Shown here: piece by piece, positions 25,004 through 36,900 of the stretch
Numbering within the stretch: the first letter of the stretch is position 1
Layout of the letters: the number at the start of each line of letters is the position of its first letter
Assembly (NCBI GenBank): GCA_905183005.1
Contig: CAJJDO010000061.1
Location: forward strand, 195,338 to 259,337
Direction of reading: 5' to 3'
Source: Paramecium pentaurelia
Taxonomy: Eukaryota; Ciliophora; Oligohymenophorea; Peniculida; Parameciidae
DNA: 64,000 nt
Made by a program: the position numbers and the translations under genes
Notes under the pieces: generated by a model
What the model saw: only the letters and a program-made list of their open reading frames with translations
What the model was told of the DNA's origin: nothing
Database searches by the model: none

Positions 25004-25241
25004 AATTTTCAATACGCAAAAAAATATCATTAATATAAATTTTCCTTTTACTTAGAAATTTTAATAATAATATATATTTTGAAATTGTTAATTTAATTTA
25101 TTCACAACTCTCCACTATCTTGAATAATAATTATTTATTTTCTTGCATTATATTTTTTTTAGAATAGGATTTCCTTTCCTTTAGAAATTATTTACATTTT
25201 ATTCTAGATATTTCTTTTTAATTTTTCAATAATAAATTATT

Positions 25242-26430
25242 ATGGCATTCATCTCCAATAATGGATTGGAAAACTTGAAAAAATATAAATATGTATCAGG
25301 AGGATACTCTTATCTAGATAATAAGATTAATCCATTCTGGATATTTATAAGTGAACTTTACCCTACTGTAAATATTAGATAATCATTATTATAGTGGCTT
25401 GCTCCAAATTTGATTACATTCATTGGATTCATAACAATGATCCTAGCTTGTGTATTTTAGGTTTTTGCTGATATGACATTAACCCAAGAAATACCATCAT
25501 GGACATTTTACTTTATGGCATTTGCTATATTTGCATATTAAACTCTTGATGCAACAGATGGAAAATAAGCCAGAAGAACATAATCTTCATCACCTTTAGG
25601 TTAGTTATTTGATCATGGTTGTGATTCATTCATAATGCAATTTTTTATTATTGGAGCTGCATAAGCAACCTAGATGGACAGAGACACATTATTTTATTTT
25701 TAATTCTTTTGTTAAATAGGACTTTGGGCTATTAATTAAAAAGAATATTATACTGGTGTTTTACATACTCATTTAGCTAATTTTGGAGTAACAGAATTAG
25801 AATTAGTAGCTATTTCAGTATAATTGGTATAATTACATTATATAAATTAGTTTTCTGCAATCTTTGGATAAAGTGCATGGCATAATAAAATATTTGGATT
25901 CAATTTATATAAAATAGTTACAACAACTATATTAATAGCAGCAATCATATCTGACATTTTTTTATTTTTCTCAAATATATTCAAATCTTAAAAATCATTT
26001 AGAGTATTCATTGAATGGGTACCTTTGTTTGTGTTTTGGACATTATGTAATAATCAATCATATGAATTAGAATTTGTTTGGTTTTCATCTCCTATATATA
26101 GTCAACTTGCTGGACCACTCTTGATTAATTTTGGAATTATTCTATCATCAATTGTATGTAAAACAATTGTTTGTTCAACAACAAAAGTAAATTATTTTTG
26201 TTATAATTTAGGATTAAACTCCATTATTCCATTTAGAAATGTTGCCTTTCATTATAATTAGTTTATTAACTTATTTTGTTCCATTAAGTTTGGAAAATTT
26301 GAAAATATTGTTCTGGATTTAATTTATTTCTACGATTGTCCTATCTCTCTTATTTATTAAGAATGTTATAAATTAAATAACTACATATCTTAATATTAGT
26401 TGTTTTACAATCAAAAAGAAAGAAAATTGA
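25242..26430 (+). CDS. CDP-alcohol phosphotransferase (ethanolamine/choline type), copy 2
   Basis: 387 residues, one intron at 26187-26211 (25 nt), so its structure is unlike that of the paralogue at 15318, which has seven introns. The catalytic motif DGKQARR...SSSPLGQLFDHGCD begins near residue 106. The N-terminal helix (LKKYKYVSGGYSYLD) and about eight membrane segments fit the family. The family includes EPT1, CPT1 and CEPT1; substrate choice between choline and ethanolamine cannot be read here. Divergence from copy 1 is high, so the pair is old rather than a recent tandem duplication. Confidence 0.93.
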
Positions 26431-26710
26431 GTAATTATCAAATTTTACAAATATATTTCACAATATGTTTCCTAAAAATAATTTAGATTATTTTGCAAAT
26501 ATAATTTAATATTTATAAGAAATTCTAAAATCTTTTTTTTATTTTTTATAAATAGTTCCTTTAAATCTAAATATATTATTTATCTATAAAATTAATAACC
26601 TTATATATTTGCTGATTTATTCCATTATTTTCTAATTTCTAAATAATTCTTAGATATGCTATTTAACCGATCTAATATGTATTTTTAATTTTTAATAATT
26701 ATAAATCCAG

Positions 26711-26929
26711 ATGAATACCTTTAATATTGATAAGAATAGATTTATGAAAAAGGCAAATGAGAAGAAATCATAAAAAATGATATCTACAAATCCACTTTTA
26801 ATATTAAAAATTAGGGAAGAAGATTTTGACGATCTAAACTCTCCAACCTCACCTCATTTATCAATACCTATTTTTAGTCCAACCAAATTCATATTTCCAA
26901 CACCAGGCACCTCTTAAAAAGTTAAATGA
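26711..26929 (+). CDS. Small Ser/Pro-rich protein, unknown
   Basis: 72 codons, no intron. Basic N-terminus (MNTFNIDKNRFMKKANEKK), then proline-directed sites (LNSPTSPHLSIP, FSPTKFIFPTPGTS) that look like kinase targets. Its GC is higher than the surroundings, which favours real coding, but the length alone is not conclusive. No family recognised. Confidence 0.5.
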
Positions 26930-26992
26930 TCTTATACATTTACATACTTATATTAACTAAAAATATTGATCTAAGAAGTTTTTAATTCTTGA

Positions 26993-27759
26993 TTTTATTA
27001 CCAATTCAAAGCCATATTATAGAGTTTGAATAAAAACATTATTAAGAACTCACATTTTTTATACCTTGCTATTCTTGATTTAGATATTTTTCTCTTCACA
27101 TTTTCAAAATTATTTCAATATATTATACATCAAAGATAATAAGGACATTATATGATAAACAATTAGATCAGAATTTAGAGTCCAAAAAAATAATTTTAAT
27201 ATGATAAGAGGTGAAATTTAATCTTAGATTAGAAATTAGAATATGTAATTATTTTTATAAAAGTATTAAAAATTCTCAATTCAATTCTTGAGAAAATTAT
27301 TTTAAAATCAGTTCAAGTTTGACTCGGTTATAATAAAATAGATTTTACAGTCTTATTTAAATTGAATAACAAGATTATCCAACTCTTTATAATACTTTTA
27401 AAATTTTGTTTAAGCTTTATCATGATATTGTCAAATCAACAATAATATACTTTCTTAAAACAAAATTAAATTAATTATATCATATAATTTATGAGGATTA
27501 TAAAAAAATATTATAGATATAAGCAGTGTTGCAAAAATGCTAGAATTTTATTAATGAAGGATTCACCATTTTGAGATAAGTAATAATTTAAGTAGTTAGC
27601 TAATTATCCTACTATGAAATTCTAATAAATTCTATAGCTGTTTTTCCTGGTTTAAGATTTCAAAGTGCCAAAATCTTAATAAACAAACTATAAAAAAGGA
27701 ACATAGAATTTAGTTAATTAGTTGAAGGTTATAAATTAAGATTTTATGATAGTAGTTGA
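26993..27759 (+). CDS. Possible gene, unknown, 5' end unresolved
   Basis: A plus-strand frame can be followed for about 240 codons using two introns of normal size (27211-27232, 22 nt; 27317-27341, 25 nt). The protein would be helical and Gln/Ile/Leu-rich (KFYSLIQIEQQDYPTLYNTF, INSIAVFPGLRFQSAKILIN), ending YDSS. No start codon was found in frame before about 27150 and the minus strand is also partly open, so this could be a decayed or spurious gene. No homology recognised. Confidence 0.3.
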
Positions 27760-28134
27760 ATTATTCATGTTATTATTTTAATCAATAAATATTTGTTCTT
27801 TACTTGTAAAAATAAAATTGGTTGACATTTTGAAGTGAATTTATTTACTTATTTTAAAAATATTTTAGATTCGTTAGGATTATTCTAATAATAGGTTTCT
27901 CTTATTTTTAAATTTAATGCTAATATATTTACATTCAATCTATTTAAAGTTAATACCTTATATTACTAATAAGTTGATTTTTTTATTAATTAAAATTCAA
28001 TTATAAAAATATATATATATGTAACTTTGATTAAATATATTATTAACAGAATTTCATTCCTCTATTATCAATTTTATCTTAATTCTATACAAAATTTTAA
28101 ATTAATATTTGAAATTGAAAATCATTCACTAAGG
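27760..28134. other. AT-rich intergenic region
   Basis: 375 bp upstream of the HMG-box gene; no gene or motif seen. Confidence 0.35.
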
Positions 28135-29042
28135 ATGTAACTTAGAAGTGGAAAACTTAAGAAACCTCCTGCTAGAATATGCATGTCTTCATATCAAGTA
28201 TTTTATGCTGAAAAGGCTGCCTAAATGAAAGAAGATGGGAAGATGAAAGGCAAAGAAATTCAAATTAAAATCAGGGACATGTGGAGATAAATGGATGAAG
28301 AGGAGAAAAATAAATATGATGATGAATTTGAAAAAATGGAGGCAAAGTATAAAGAAGATTTACTTTTGTACTATGGTGGGACTGCATAAGATTTGAAAAA
28401 ATACAAAGCATTACTGGAAATTCCTGAAAAACCTAAGAAACCAGTATCTGGTTGTTTAGTTTATATAGCAGAGAACAGAAGGTAATATTCAGAAGAAAAT
28501 CCTGATTTATCCTTTGGTTAAGTAGCAAAGGGATTAGTTGATCAATATAATCTACTTTCAAATAAGGAAAGAAAGAATTATGATGATGAATTTGATAAAA
28601 AGCTAGAAAATTATCATAAAGAATTGGATGAATGGTCAAAGTATTATATATGTAAATACTTAATTAGAAAGTATTCAGAAAAGAGAGATAAATTTGATTA
28701 ATTGATAGAGGAGAAGTTTAAAAGATCTGCTACAAGACAAGATTTGTAATATTAGGAATTGCCACCTTATAAAAGAGGTCCAAGAAAAATGAAAGACGAT
28801 GATGAGACTGTATAATAGAAATAAGAGATGGGACATTAAAAGAAAAAGGATGACAAAAAGAAGGAAGAAAAGAATAAGTATATTAATTAATAATATAATA
28901 AAATAGTAAAGAATAAAATAGTAAAATAGGAACCAAAAATGGAAAAGATGAAGGAAAAGGTGAATCAAAGAAAATGAATGAAAAAGATACTTAAGATAAT
29001 AAGGAAATAAATAGAAAAAAATCAGTAGGTAGAAAATGTTGA
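28135..29042 (+). CDS. HMG-box protein (two boxes)
   Basis: 283 residues, two introns: 28641-28667 (27 nt, frame-neutral) and 28878-28906 (29 nt). Box 1 spans ~10-80 (PPARICMSSYQVFYAEKAAQ, IRDMWRQMDEEEKNKYDDEF) and box 2 ~100-165 (KPKKPVSGCLVYIAENRRQY, LLSNKERKNYDDEFDKKLEN). The tail is Lys/Glu/Gln-rich. Such proteins bend DNA and act as chromatin architecture factors. Skipping intron 2 gives a slightly different, also open, C-terminus ending at 28976-28978. Box residues are conserved enough to suggest DNA binding. Confidence 0.85.
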
Positions 29043-29128
29043 TCTAATTTTGTCATTTAACTATAATTATTTTCATAATATTATTTTCTATTAATATATT
29101 TAACGAATGTAAATAATGTAATTATATT

Positions 29129-29365
29129 TCATATACTCAAATTTCCTTTAATAGATTTCACCTCCGACAAACAGTTGATTAAATTTAATTCATTAAAATC
29201 ATTTTCTTCTTCTTCTGCAAAGCGTGTTAATTAATTTAGCTAAAAGGTATTCAAATTATGCAAGTGTAAATAATTATTTGAAAGAGCTCTATAAGAAGCA
29301 ATACAGGGTCTTATTTGATATTTCATACTCTGAATTCCAACCTTGAAAACAAATTTGAAAATCAT
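29129..29365 (-). CDS. Small ORF, possible mitochondrial-type protein
   Basis: 78 codons, no intron: MIFKFVFKVGIQ, then RPCIASYRALSNNYLHLHNLN and an acidic EEEENDFNELN. The N-terminus is basic and hydrophobic. Convergent with the HMG gene, 86 bp away. Small enough to be chance; an internal ATG at 29326 is another start. Confidence 0.35.
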
Positions 29366-29588
29366 TATGGTCAAATTTTTTATTATTTTATTTATGAAAA
29401 ATAATAATATTCTAATAATATTTATTTATTAACATACTTTCTTAGTTATATCCTAACTTATAGAATAGAATTTTTAGATCAAGGATTATGAAATTAAGAA
29501 ACTATTTGATTTTTAATCTTTATGATTAACAATTAGAAACAGTATCAGTAAATGAATAGATTTGTTATTAATTCATTCATATATAAAA

Positions 29589-30122
29589 TCATTATTTTTC
29601 AGCAAATATTTTCATTAATTGATTCCTATATTGTAAATGACCTTCTGGGTTTTTAATTTTGGAATTGAATATATATGGTACATACTATTTTTTTAGAAAA
29701 TTCCAACTATTAATATATATACATTATATTAAATACCATATCTATCTAAACTATTTTTATAATTTGTCTAGTCTCTATAATTTATGAGGTCTTGTTATTT
29801 TTATGAGATAAGCAAGATTTTAAATTTTTCTGTGTTTATCAATGAATTTAAAAAACTCCTCTTATTCTTCAATCTGGTCCATAACATTATGATTTAGAAT
29901 TTATTGTATAATGGCTTTTGCTACATTCTTGGGTATATTTTTTGATTTGATCGATTCTGGTAACCTTGGGGTAGTTTTTTGAAGAGGGCGTTTAGTCTAA
30001 TTTTTTTTTCTAAGTATTGCTTTCCAACTCAAACCTATAGTCATAGATGCTTCTTTCATTTGAGGTGCATGACATAAGGATGATGTTGGAGAGTTTTCTA
30101 TTGATTGTGTTACACTTGTCAT
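29589..30122 (-). CDS. Unknown basic protein
   Basis: 167 residues after a 30-nt frame-neutral intron at 29707-29736. The N-terminus is Ser/Thr-rich (MTSVTQSIENSPTSSLC), the middle is Lys/Arg-rich (RKKNQTKRPLQKTTPRLPES) and the C-terminal half is helical (IIQQILNHNVMDQIEEQEEF, HKLQRLDKLQKQFRQI). No family recognised. Codon use matches the neighbours; GC is higher than the flanks, supporting real coding. Confidence 0.6.
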
Positions 30123-30270
30123 ATAATAAGTAGAAACCAATATGTTAAATTAATTTTATATGATAGTTAAGTCAATCAATCTTTATAATTATCGTACTAA
30201 GTTATCTACTTTTGCGATATTAATACTAGATATCTAAAATGATATCAATCATATTTGAATTTCAATACAA

Positions 30271-30597
30271 ATGAAATTATAGAAACAAGTAGGCATGTTA
30301 TTTTCAAATAATGCTTGCAAATCAAATGGCTACTAGTATTAGATAGAAGAATTTTTATTAAACTTCTCTAAAGATAGACAGGAACTAAAAATTCTTAGAA
30401 AATTTGAGGGTCTACTTAAAGTCTTATTGGTAGAGATTAAATTTTTAAGTAGAAGAGAAAACTTCCAAATTCAGAATATTTGTTATATTAAGTTATTCTT
30501 ATAAGTTTCCCAAATGCTTCTTTAGTATTATATACACAAAAATTATTATATCCAAACTTTCATATTTACAATCTCAAGAATTTCTGATTAATAATGA
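30271..30597 (+). CDS. Possible small gene, unknown
   Basis: 108 codons open (MKLQKQVGMLFSNN; IEEFLLNFSKDRQELKILRK). The helical, charged pattern looks protein-like. Downstream, 30598-31000, coding-like pieces (NEVMYADNYSTTVSKFHPSQ and a CKYC motif) appear in different frames, so the ORF may be the 5' remains of a longer decayed gene. Not recognised. Confidence 0.3.
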
Positions 30598-31032
30598 ATT
30601 CTTTGTAATAGCTGAAGAATAAACTTCTTCTAAATATTAAGCTAATTGATATTATATTATTATATTTATACTCAGAAAACAAGTGAGATTTATTAGATCA
30701 TCCTAAAAATTGTTAACTCAATGAAGTAATGTATGCTGATAATTACTCTACTACTGTTTCTAAATTTCATCCATCATAACCTATCAGTATCATAGATAAT
30801 CCTTTTTATGAAAATTGAATATACTTTCTACTCCTTTTACAATCAGATAATTCTATTATTATAATTCAAATATACAACTGTGTGTTCTGAGTTGTAAATA
30901 TTGTAGGACTTGAATTTATCAATCTCCAAATTACTGTTATTGTATTGAATAAATTAAGTAACCCTTTTTTCTAAACCCTTAAAAATGATTGAAATTAAGG
31001 AGTGACATTTATTTATTCAAAAATCATTAATT
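30598..31032. other. Intergenic region with possible gene remains
   Basis: Short coding-like stretches in more than one plus-strand frame without intron solutions. The remainder is AT-rich and contains the frataxin promoter. Confidence 0.25.
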
Positions 31033-31450
31033 ATGTTTTATTTGAGGAATAATTTGATTTTATTTTATCGTTTTGCAAATTAACCAAAGATGTATCTTTG
31101 ATATTCTAATTTATAGAGCATTCATTTCCCAAGAGCAATTCTTAGGAGAAATAGGTTATGTTTTACATAAAATTGAATAATCATTTAATAAACTTAGAGA
31201 ATATGAAAATAGAATTGAGATTAAAACAGATGCTCTGAATCTTTGTGTGGCTGTCAAAGATTTAGGAGAATATAATTTTACAACTAATGTGAAAGAAAGG
31301 AGATTATATCTCTAAACACCATTTAATTTATTCTAGTATTATTATGATGAATAAGCAGATTAATGGAGAAATGTTAAAGATTAACATAATATGATTGAAA
31401 ATTTGACTAGAGAAACAGGAAAATACTTAAAAGGATACTTGGAATTTTGA
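31033..31450 (+). CDS. FXN: Frataxin
   Basis: Mitochondrial iron-binding regulator of Fe-S cluster assembly. 130 residues, one intron at 31092-31116 (25 nt). The first ~25 residues (MFYLRNNLILFYRFANQPK) are a mitochondrial presequence type. The mature part shows the frataxin alpha-beta sandwich: GEIGYVLHKIEQSF helix, the strands LGEYNFTTNVKERRLYLQTP with FNLFQYYYDEQADQW, and a C-terminal helix. The acidic first helix is less acidic than in animals. Exon 1 carries the whole presequence. Convergent with the GST gene, 247 bp apart. Confidence 0.85.
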
Positions 31451-31697
31451 TGAATGATTCTAAATTTCATTATAAAAATATTGTTTATTCATTATTATAA
31501 GATTTCTTTTTATTAAATCAATCATCTTATCTAATATTATATTGATTATAGATAATTATCTATGTAATGACACATATAAATTTAGTTGAATTTAATGATT
31601 TTATTATGAATAAAACTTAAAAAAATTATATTTGGAATATTTCTTAATTCTTATTTCCTATAATATTTGTATTAAATTTGTTAATGTATGTAATAAA

Positions 31698-32391
31698 TCA
31701 GAATCCCCATCTAAATCTTCCAGGTGGATAGAAGGGACCAGCTAAAAATCTTCCTGAAGCCATGTATTCCTTAATTTAAGGAAGATTTGAAAATTCTTAA
31801 TGGTGTTTTTAGAGGTTAGCAAACTTTGCCCATGATTCAGCATTGAATGATTTCAATGTTTCTTCTAATTCAAAGAGAGCAAAGTCAATATATGTAAGAT
31901 TAGCTCCAGCTGCCCAAGTCTTTCCACCAATAAATTTATCTAATCTTTCAATTAACCAAGCAACTTCATTGGCATAGATTTCCTCTTTTTAGGCTGCATA
32001 TTGATCTTCAGGGAGTGTAATAAGATGGAAGAAACCTTTTAAGGCATCTTAGATAACACCTCTCACTTAAGCTACAGCTACTTATTCATCTGGTGTGGAT
32101 CCCAAGAGATCAGCTCTATTTGCTTTATGTGCCAAGTAGACATAAAGAGCAGCACTCTCATAGACGTACTTATCACCATCCTTAATATATGGAAGGTTGA
32201 CAAGAACGTGGGTGTTGAATGGAGCTTAAGCGAGTCCTCCAAACCATTCTTCTGGTTTAAGGTATCTTTTATCTTCATATGGTAATCCCAAGTACTCTAA
32301 AAGATATCTCACTAAAGGAATGATATTAATTCATACATGGTTGAGCCAATCCTCTGATTCCCCAATATCCTAAAACAAGTTGATCTGCCAT
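31698..32391 (-). CDS. GST: Glutathione S-transferase (mu-like)
   Basis: 222 residues, one intron at 32322-32346 (25 nt). Conjugates glutathione to electrophiles. N-terminal thioredoxin-like domain with the active Tyr in LGYWGIRGLAQP and the glutathione-contact segments VNLPYIKDG and YESAALYVYLA; the C-terminal helical domain includes GGKTWAAGANLTYIDFALFE, a mu/alpha/sigma-type signature. Codons such as GCT, CTC and GTC and higher GC suggest strong expression. It ends 3' to frataxin and lies 104 bp after the PDI stop on the same strand. Confidence 0.93.
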
Positions 32392-32495
32392 ATTAATTTA
32401 TTACTCGATGACGAATTTAATTTGGATATAAATTGTGTAATATATATCTAGAAACTTCTATGTGGAATAAAAATATTATATTATTTTACACAAAA

Positions 32496-33895
32496 TCATA
32501 ATTCAGCTTTTGGATCCACAACTTAATTAGCTGCATTATCTACAATCCATTTAACAAATCTTTCTTCTTAGATTTTGTTTGCTCTAATTACAAACTTAAT
32601 TGGTTAGTTATTTTTATATAATCTGATTTTAACAATTTCAACAGATTCACCCAAATCGCTAACTTCATTTTAAGATAAATCAATTTTATTAAAAGTTAAT
32701 TATTTATTTTATTGGAGTCTTTCAGCCACCTTCAAAAATTGTTCTTGAACTGCATTGCTAAATAATTAAATTTAATATAATACTGTTCTTCATTTTAAGA
32801 ATCATAATATAAGATTACTGAATCATTAACAGATCTTGCAGTATCATAAGTATCTCCAATTAAGATTTTTACTAATCCTTATTATTATGGAGCAGCTTAT
32901 GATTTAAGATATTTATGTGCTTTTCCTGATTAAAATGCTTCCAAGAATTCACCAACACTTTATCCTTCAACTCTCTTAAATCTTTGATCTCCCTTAATGA
33001 TAAAAACTCCTTTTTAATCTTGAGATCTGACTTAAATTTTTCTAGTGAATTCTTCATCAACATTTTTAATGAAAAGTAATTCATCTTAGAATGACCAAGC
33101 TTAGGCAGCTACTTAAACTTCTTGTTCATCAGAGAAAACAACAACAAATGGTTTACTTTTTGTTATTCTTTCATCTAATTGTTCCTTCTTTTCAGAATAC
33201 TCTTAAACTCTTTCATTTGCCACATTCTCTACAAAGGTTCTCATAATTGGGAATGAAAGTTTTCCTTAATAATAATAAGGCTTTTGATTTCTAAATCCTA
33301 CAAAATAGGTTCCTTTGGGAATGTTTAGACCTTCTCTGATTGTTTTGCTTGTTGTATGAGCAAAATGTTATTTCATAGTGAATGAGAATTCTTTGTATTT
33401 TCTTAATTCTCTATCTTTTTCACTTTGTTCTTCTGCAAAATAGACAAATTAAACATGATTTTGAGCAATAGCCTCATTAACTTATTCAAAAGTTTCAAGT
33501 TATTCACTTTCAGGATTAAGATTGCTGTAAATCCAATTCTTAATACCATCAGCAGTTCTACCACCTTCAAAATCCTTAACAGCTTATTTGACACTGAATT
33601 TTATTGTTGGATATCCTTTGACTCCATATTTTTCAGCCAACTTCTTTTAGACTGTGGCATCAATCTTAGCCAAAACAATTCCTTCAGGTCTAAGAGCAGT
33701 GGCTGCCTCAGCATATTTAGGTGCAAGTTCTTTGCAATGTCCACACCAAGGAGCATAGAATTCAAACATCAAATAATCGAATTCATTGAAGGCTTAATCA
33801 AAAGTTTCTTCTGTGAGTACCATAACATCTCCATCATATTCATACTCAGCAACGACAGCAAAAGCAAGTAAAGAGAGCAAGAGAAGCGATTTCAT
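32496..33895 (-). CDS. PDI: Protein disulfide isomerase with one active thioredoxin domain
   Basis: 457 residues, one intron at 32758-32783 (26 nt). Signal peptide MKSLLLLSLLAFAVVA, then domain a with APWCGHCKELAPKYAEAA (active CGHC at ~51-54) and GYPTIKF. The b and b' domains follow (GVFIIKGDQRFKRVEG). The last thioredoxin-like domain lacks a CxxC: where it should sit the chain reads ILYYDSQNEEHNAVQEQFLK. The end is KAEL, a KDEL-type ER retrieval signal. So only one half of the usual two-site PDI is redox-active. Oxidises and isomerises disulfides of secretory proteins in the ER. Confidence 0.95.
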
Positions 33896-36002
33896 AATTT
33901 TTATTATTACGTGTATTTGGCTAAAAATTCTAGAATTTATATAAGAATTATATATGAAAATTATTATTAAATTTATAAATCGAATTCTTATGATTATTCT
34001 ATTTCCTTAATTTAAATAGGTATATGATTAAATTAATAAGTTTTAAGAGAGATTTTAAATTCTTATTGAATATTGACCATTATAACAAAAGTTTAGTTTA
34101 TCTCACCTATTTAAAATCTACTAATTTGATCTTTATATTTATCTAAAACTTATAAGTAAAAAATATAGTATAAGTATTTGAAATTTTAATATAAATCTAT
34201 AGGTCTCATTTAATCTGAAAATTGATTTATCAGATTTTCTGATTAATATTAATCCAAAAAATTATATTGCTATTCAAATTGGACTAATTCAATAATGATT
34301 AATTAGGTATTACAGATATCTTTATTAAATATAATTTGTCATTAACTAATTATTTAAAATTGATTTCATTAATCATTTATTCTATTCTCATCAATTCATA
34401 ATTTAAATCTTAAATATATGATAATTTTGAGTCTGCAATTTTTTTTTATTTTTAAATATGAGAGGGTTAAATGTAAGTATTAAAATAAAGCAAATCCACT
34501 TATAAACTTTCAAATATTTCAAGAATATTTTGAATTGAAAAACTATTAAAAATTATGATTTACAAAACAAAAAAATCAAGCAGAGAAACATATTAGAATT
34601 ATATAATTTTAATTGTTATTCAATCTGTCTTATTATATAGATTTATTAATAATTGCTGATATTAAGAAAATATAAATTTTTATTATTAAATTCAAAGAGT
34701 TTAAATAACAAATGATGGCATTTTTTGGGCTGTTATGTAAACATCAAATACTTTATTATCAACAAAATGAAATAAAAATTTCATTAATTTAGAGAGAGTA
34801 AAAAATTGAAAGAAGTAAAAGTTTTGAAGAAACTAATCTCTCTTTATCTATATCATAGTTCTTCTTGACTATGTCAATCTTAATCTTATTTATGAATCTG
34901 TAGATAAGATAATTAATTAAATATATTCTGAAAATAGAGAATAAGTAGATATAATCTAAATAATATAATAAAATTTGAGATAATCAACACAATCAATTAT
35001 CTATTCAGTTATATGGCTTAGATTACATGATATTTTCAAAGAAATCTCATAAAAGATAATATGCACATGACACAAAATGAAATAGTGAAAATATTAAGAT
35101 TACCACTACAATAAATGATCCTAAATAGTAAATATCTCTTAAATATTTAAGGTCCAAATATATTATTGAACATATTCTGTTGATTTATTTACCATGAGTT
35201 GTATATTTTAAAATGGTATACTTAGTTAGAATAAATTAATATGTTTCAGTCTTTTGTTTATAAGATATTGAATTTTTGGTTCTATTGGAACTTTTATTAT
35301 AGATTTTAGAAGTAAGCAACAACATTTCTAATAATTAAAAAAAATAAACTTTTCTATTATAACAATTAATAACTAATAAACCTAAAGAACTTCTTAAAAA
35401 ATTATTTCAAATGGCAAAATTGGATCAGAAAAAGACTAATGATTGTCTAATATGATTAATTTTATCATAAAGGAATGCTAAATAGGATATATATAATAAT
35501 AGAAAATTTGAAAAAATCAGACAACATGAGATAATAGATTTTATTAAAATTGAAAAAACTGATTTTTAAGAAATAAAGAATGTAAAGTGTAAGACATTTA
35601 AGTTTATGATATTTTAATCATCTTCCCAATCTAATTATAAATTGACTTGAATATAATTTAATAACTGTCATTTCTGGTAAGAATTAAAAAAAAAAGATAA
35701 TAGTTCTATAAATGATATTAAGATTAAGTTATTGTATAAAGCAAAGTTGTTAATTTTCAAAAACATTAAAGACTTATTCTTACTTCAATATATATTTAAA
35801 GCTTGAATAAAATATCTAAAATTAATAACCATATAAAATAATAAATAAATTGAAGTATATTTCTATAGTAGCTATGATTATAGAATTGAATATGAATGTT
35901 ATATTATAAATATATATATTTCTTAAATCCTTTAAGTTACATAATTAATAATTCAGATGAATTAGGAGTAGTTTTAAGATAACATTATTATTATTATATA
36001 TT
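33896..36002. other. 2.1-kb AT-rich gap without a supported gene
   Basis: Only short, frame-broken open stretches. A plus-strand frame from about 34714 (MMAFFGLLCKHQ...) to 35651 is crossed by several TGAs, about the rate expected by chance at this base composition. It could be an old pseudogene but I cannot support it. Contains the PDI promoter at its left end and that of the next gene at its right. Confidence 0.35.
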
Positions 36003-36389
36003 ATGGGTAATAATTGTTGTTCTATATCTATTTCAACAGCACAAACTGAGGAAGAGATAGTCTCTTCAAATTAATAAGAAAGCATTACAAAATCATTGGG
36101 AGACTCATTGTAAATAGCTAACTTTAAAGAATTGATATAAGATCATTGTCAATTTTACACATATTAAGATGGAGACATTTTATTAACTTCTCGTCCAATA
36201 TCTCCTCGCTAATAACATGTTATTATATACTTAGAACCAAAAATAGTGGCAGAAGAAGAAATTAAATTTTAGTAAGAAGGTATGAAAGGAATACTAAGTG
36301 CAAGAACTTATGATCAAAATCCTGAATCATCGTGTAGTTCTATAAATTGTAAAGAAAAACTTTAAAAAAAAGTACAATTTAGAGAATGA
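36003..36389 (+). CDS. Small N-myristoylated/palmitoylated-type protein
   Basis: 128 residues, no intron. MGNNCCS fits an N-myristoylation site (Gly2) with adjacent cysteines for palmitoylation, so it is likely tethered to a membrane face. The rest is acidic and Gln/Ser-rich (YTYQDGDILLTSRP, GMKGILSARTYDQNPE) with no known domain. Flanked by AT-rich spacers. Function unknown. Confidence 0.65.
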
Positions 36390-36900
36390 ATATAATCAAG
36401 ATGTGATACCTTATTTTTTTTGTTTTTTTAACATTTGACTAAGTATATTATTCACTAACATATGTTGAATGATTATTTTGAATCATTATAGTTTGATTCA
36501 AAAGAGTTAAAGCAAAATTCAGTTAATATAATTAGTGGAAAAAGGTATAAATTGTAATAAAGAAATCAATTAGTAAGGTAGCTCACTTTTTCCAGTAAAA
36601 AAATATTGATTGTAACTTTGATTTTAATCATTATATATATATAATCACATTAAAAAGAACAAGGAATTTCAATTGTACATATGATTGATTTAAAAATTTC
36701 TTAATTAGAGTGAAATAGTTAATAGTTAAAATATATTATTAATTAAATTCTTTTATGTCTTATTAACAAGATCAGAAATTTAAATAACTAAAGCATGATC
36801 AACATTTCAATATTAGAATAATATTTTAGGTATTGATTCATAATTTAAAAAGATGATAAAAACTAAAGAAATGTGACTAAAGGTATTATAATCATTTAGT
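36390..36900. other. AT-rich intergenic region
   Basis: 511 bp between converging genes. Contains a short imperfect inverted repeat near 36462-36490 (TTGAATGATTATTTTGAATCATT type). No gene seen. Confidence 0.35.

Noticed and set aside
34714..35651. Long plus-strand frame with several in-frame TGAs, considered as a gene with TGA readthrough
   Set aside because: The number of TGAs is about what random AT-rich DNA gives, and no conserved motif is present.
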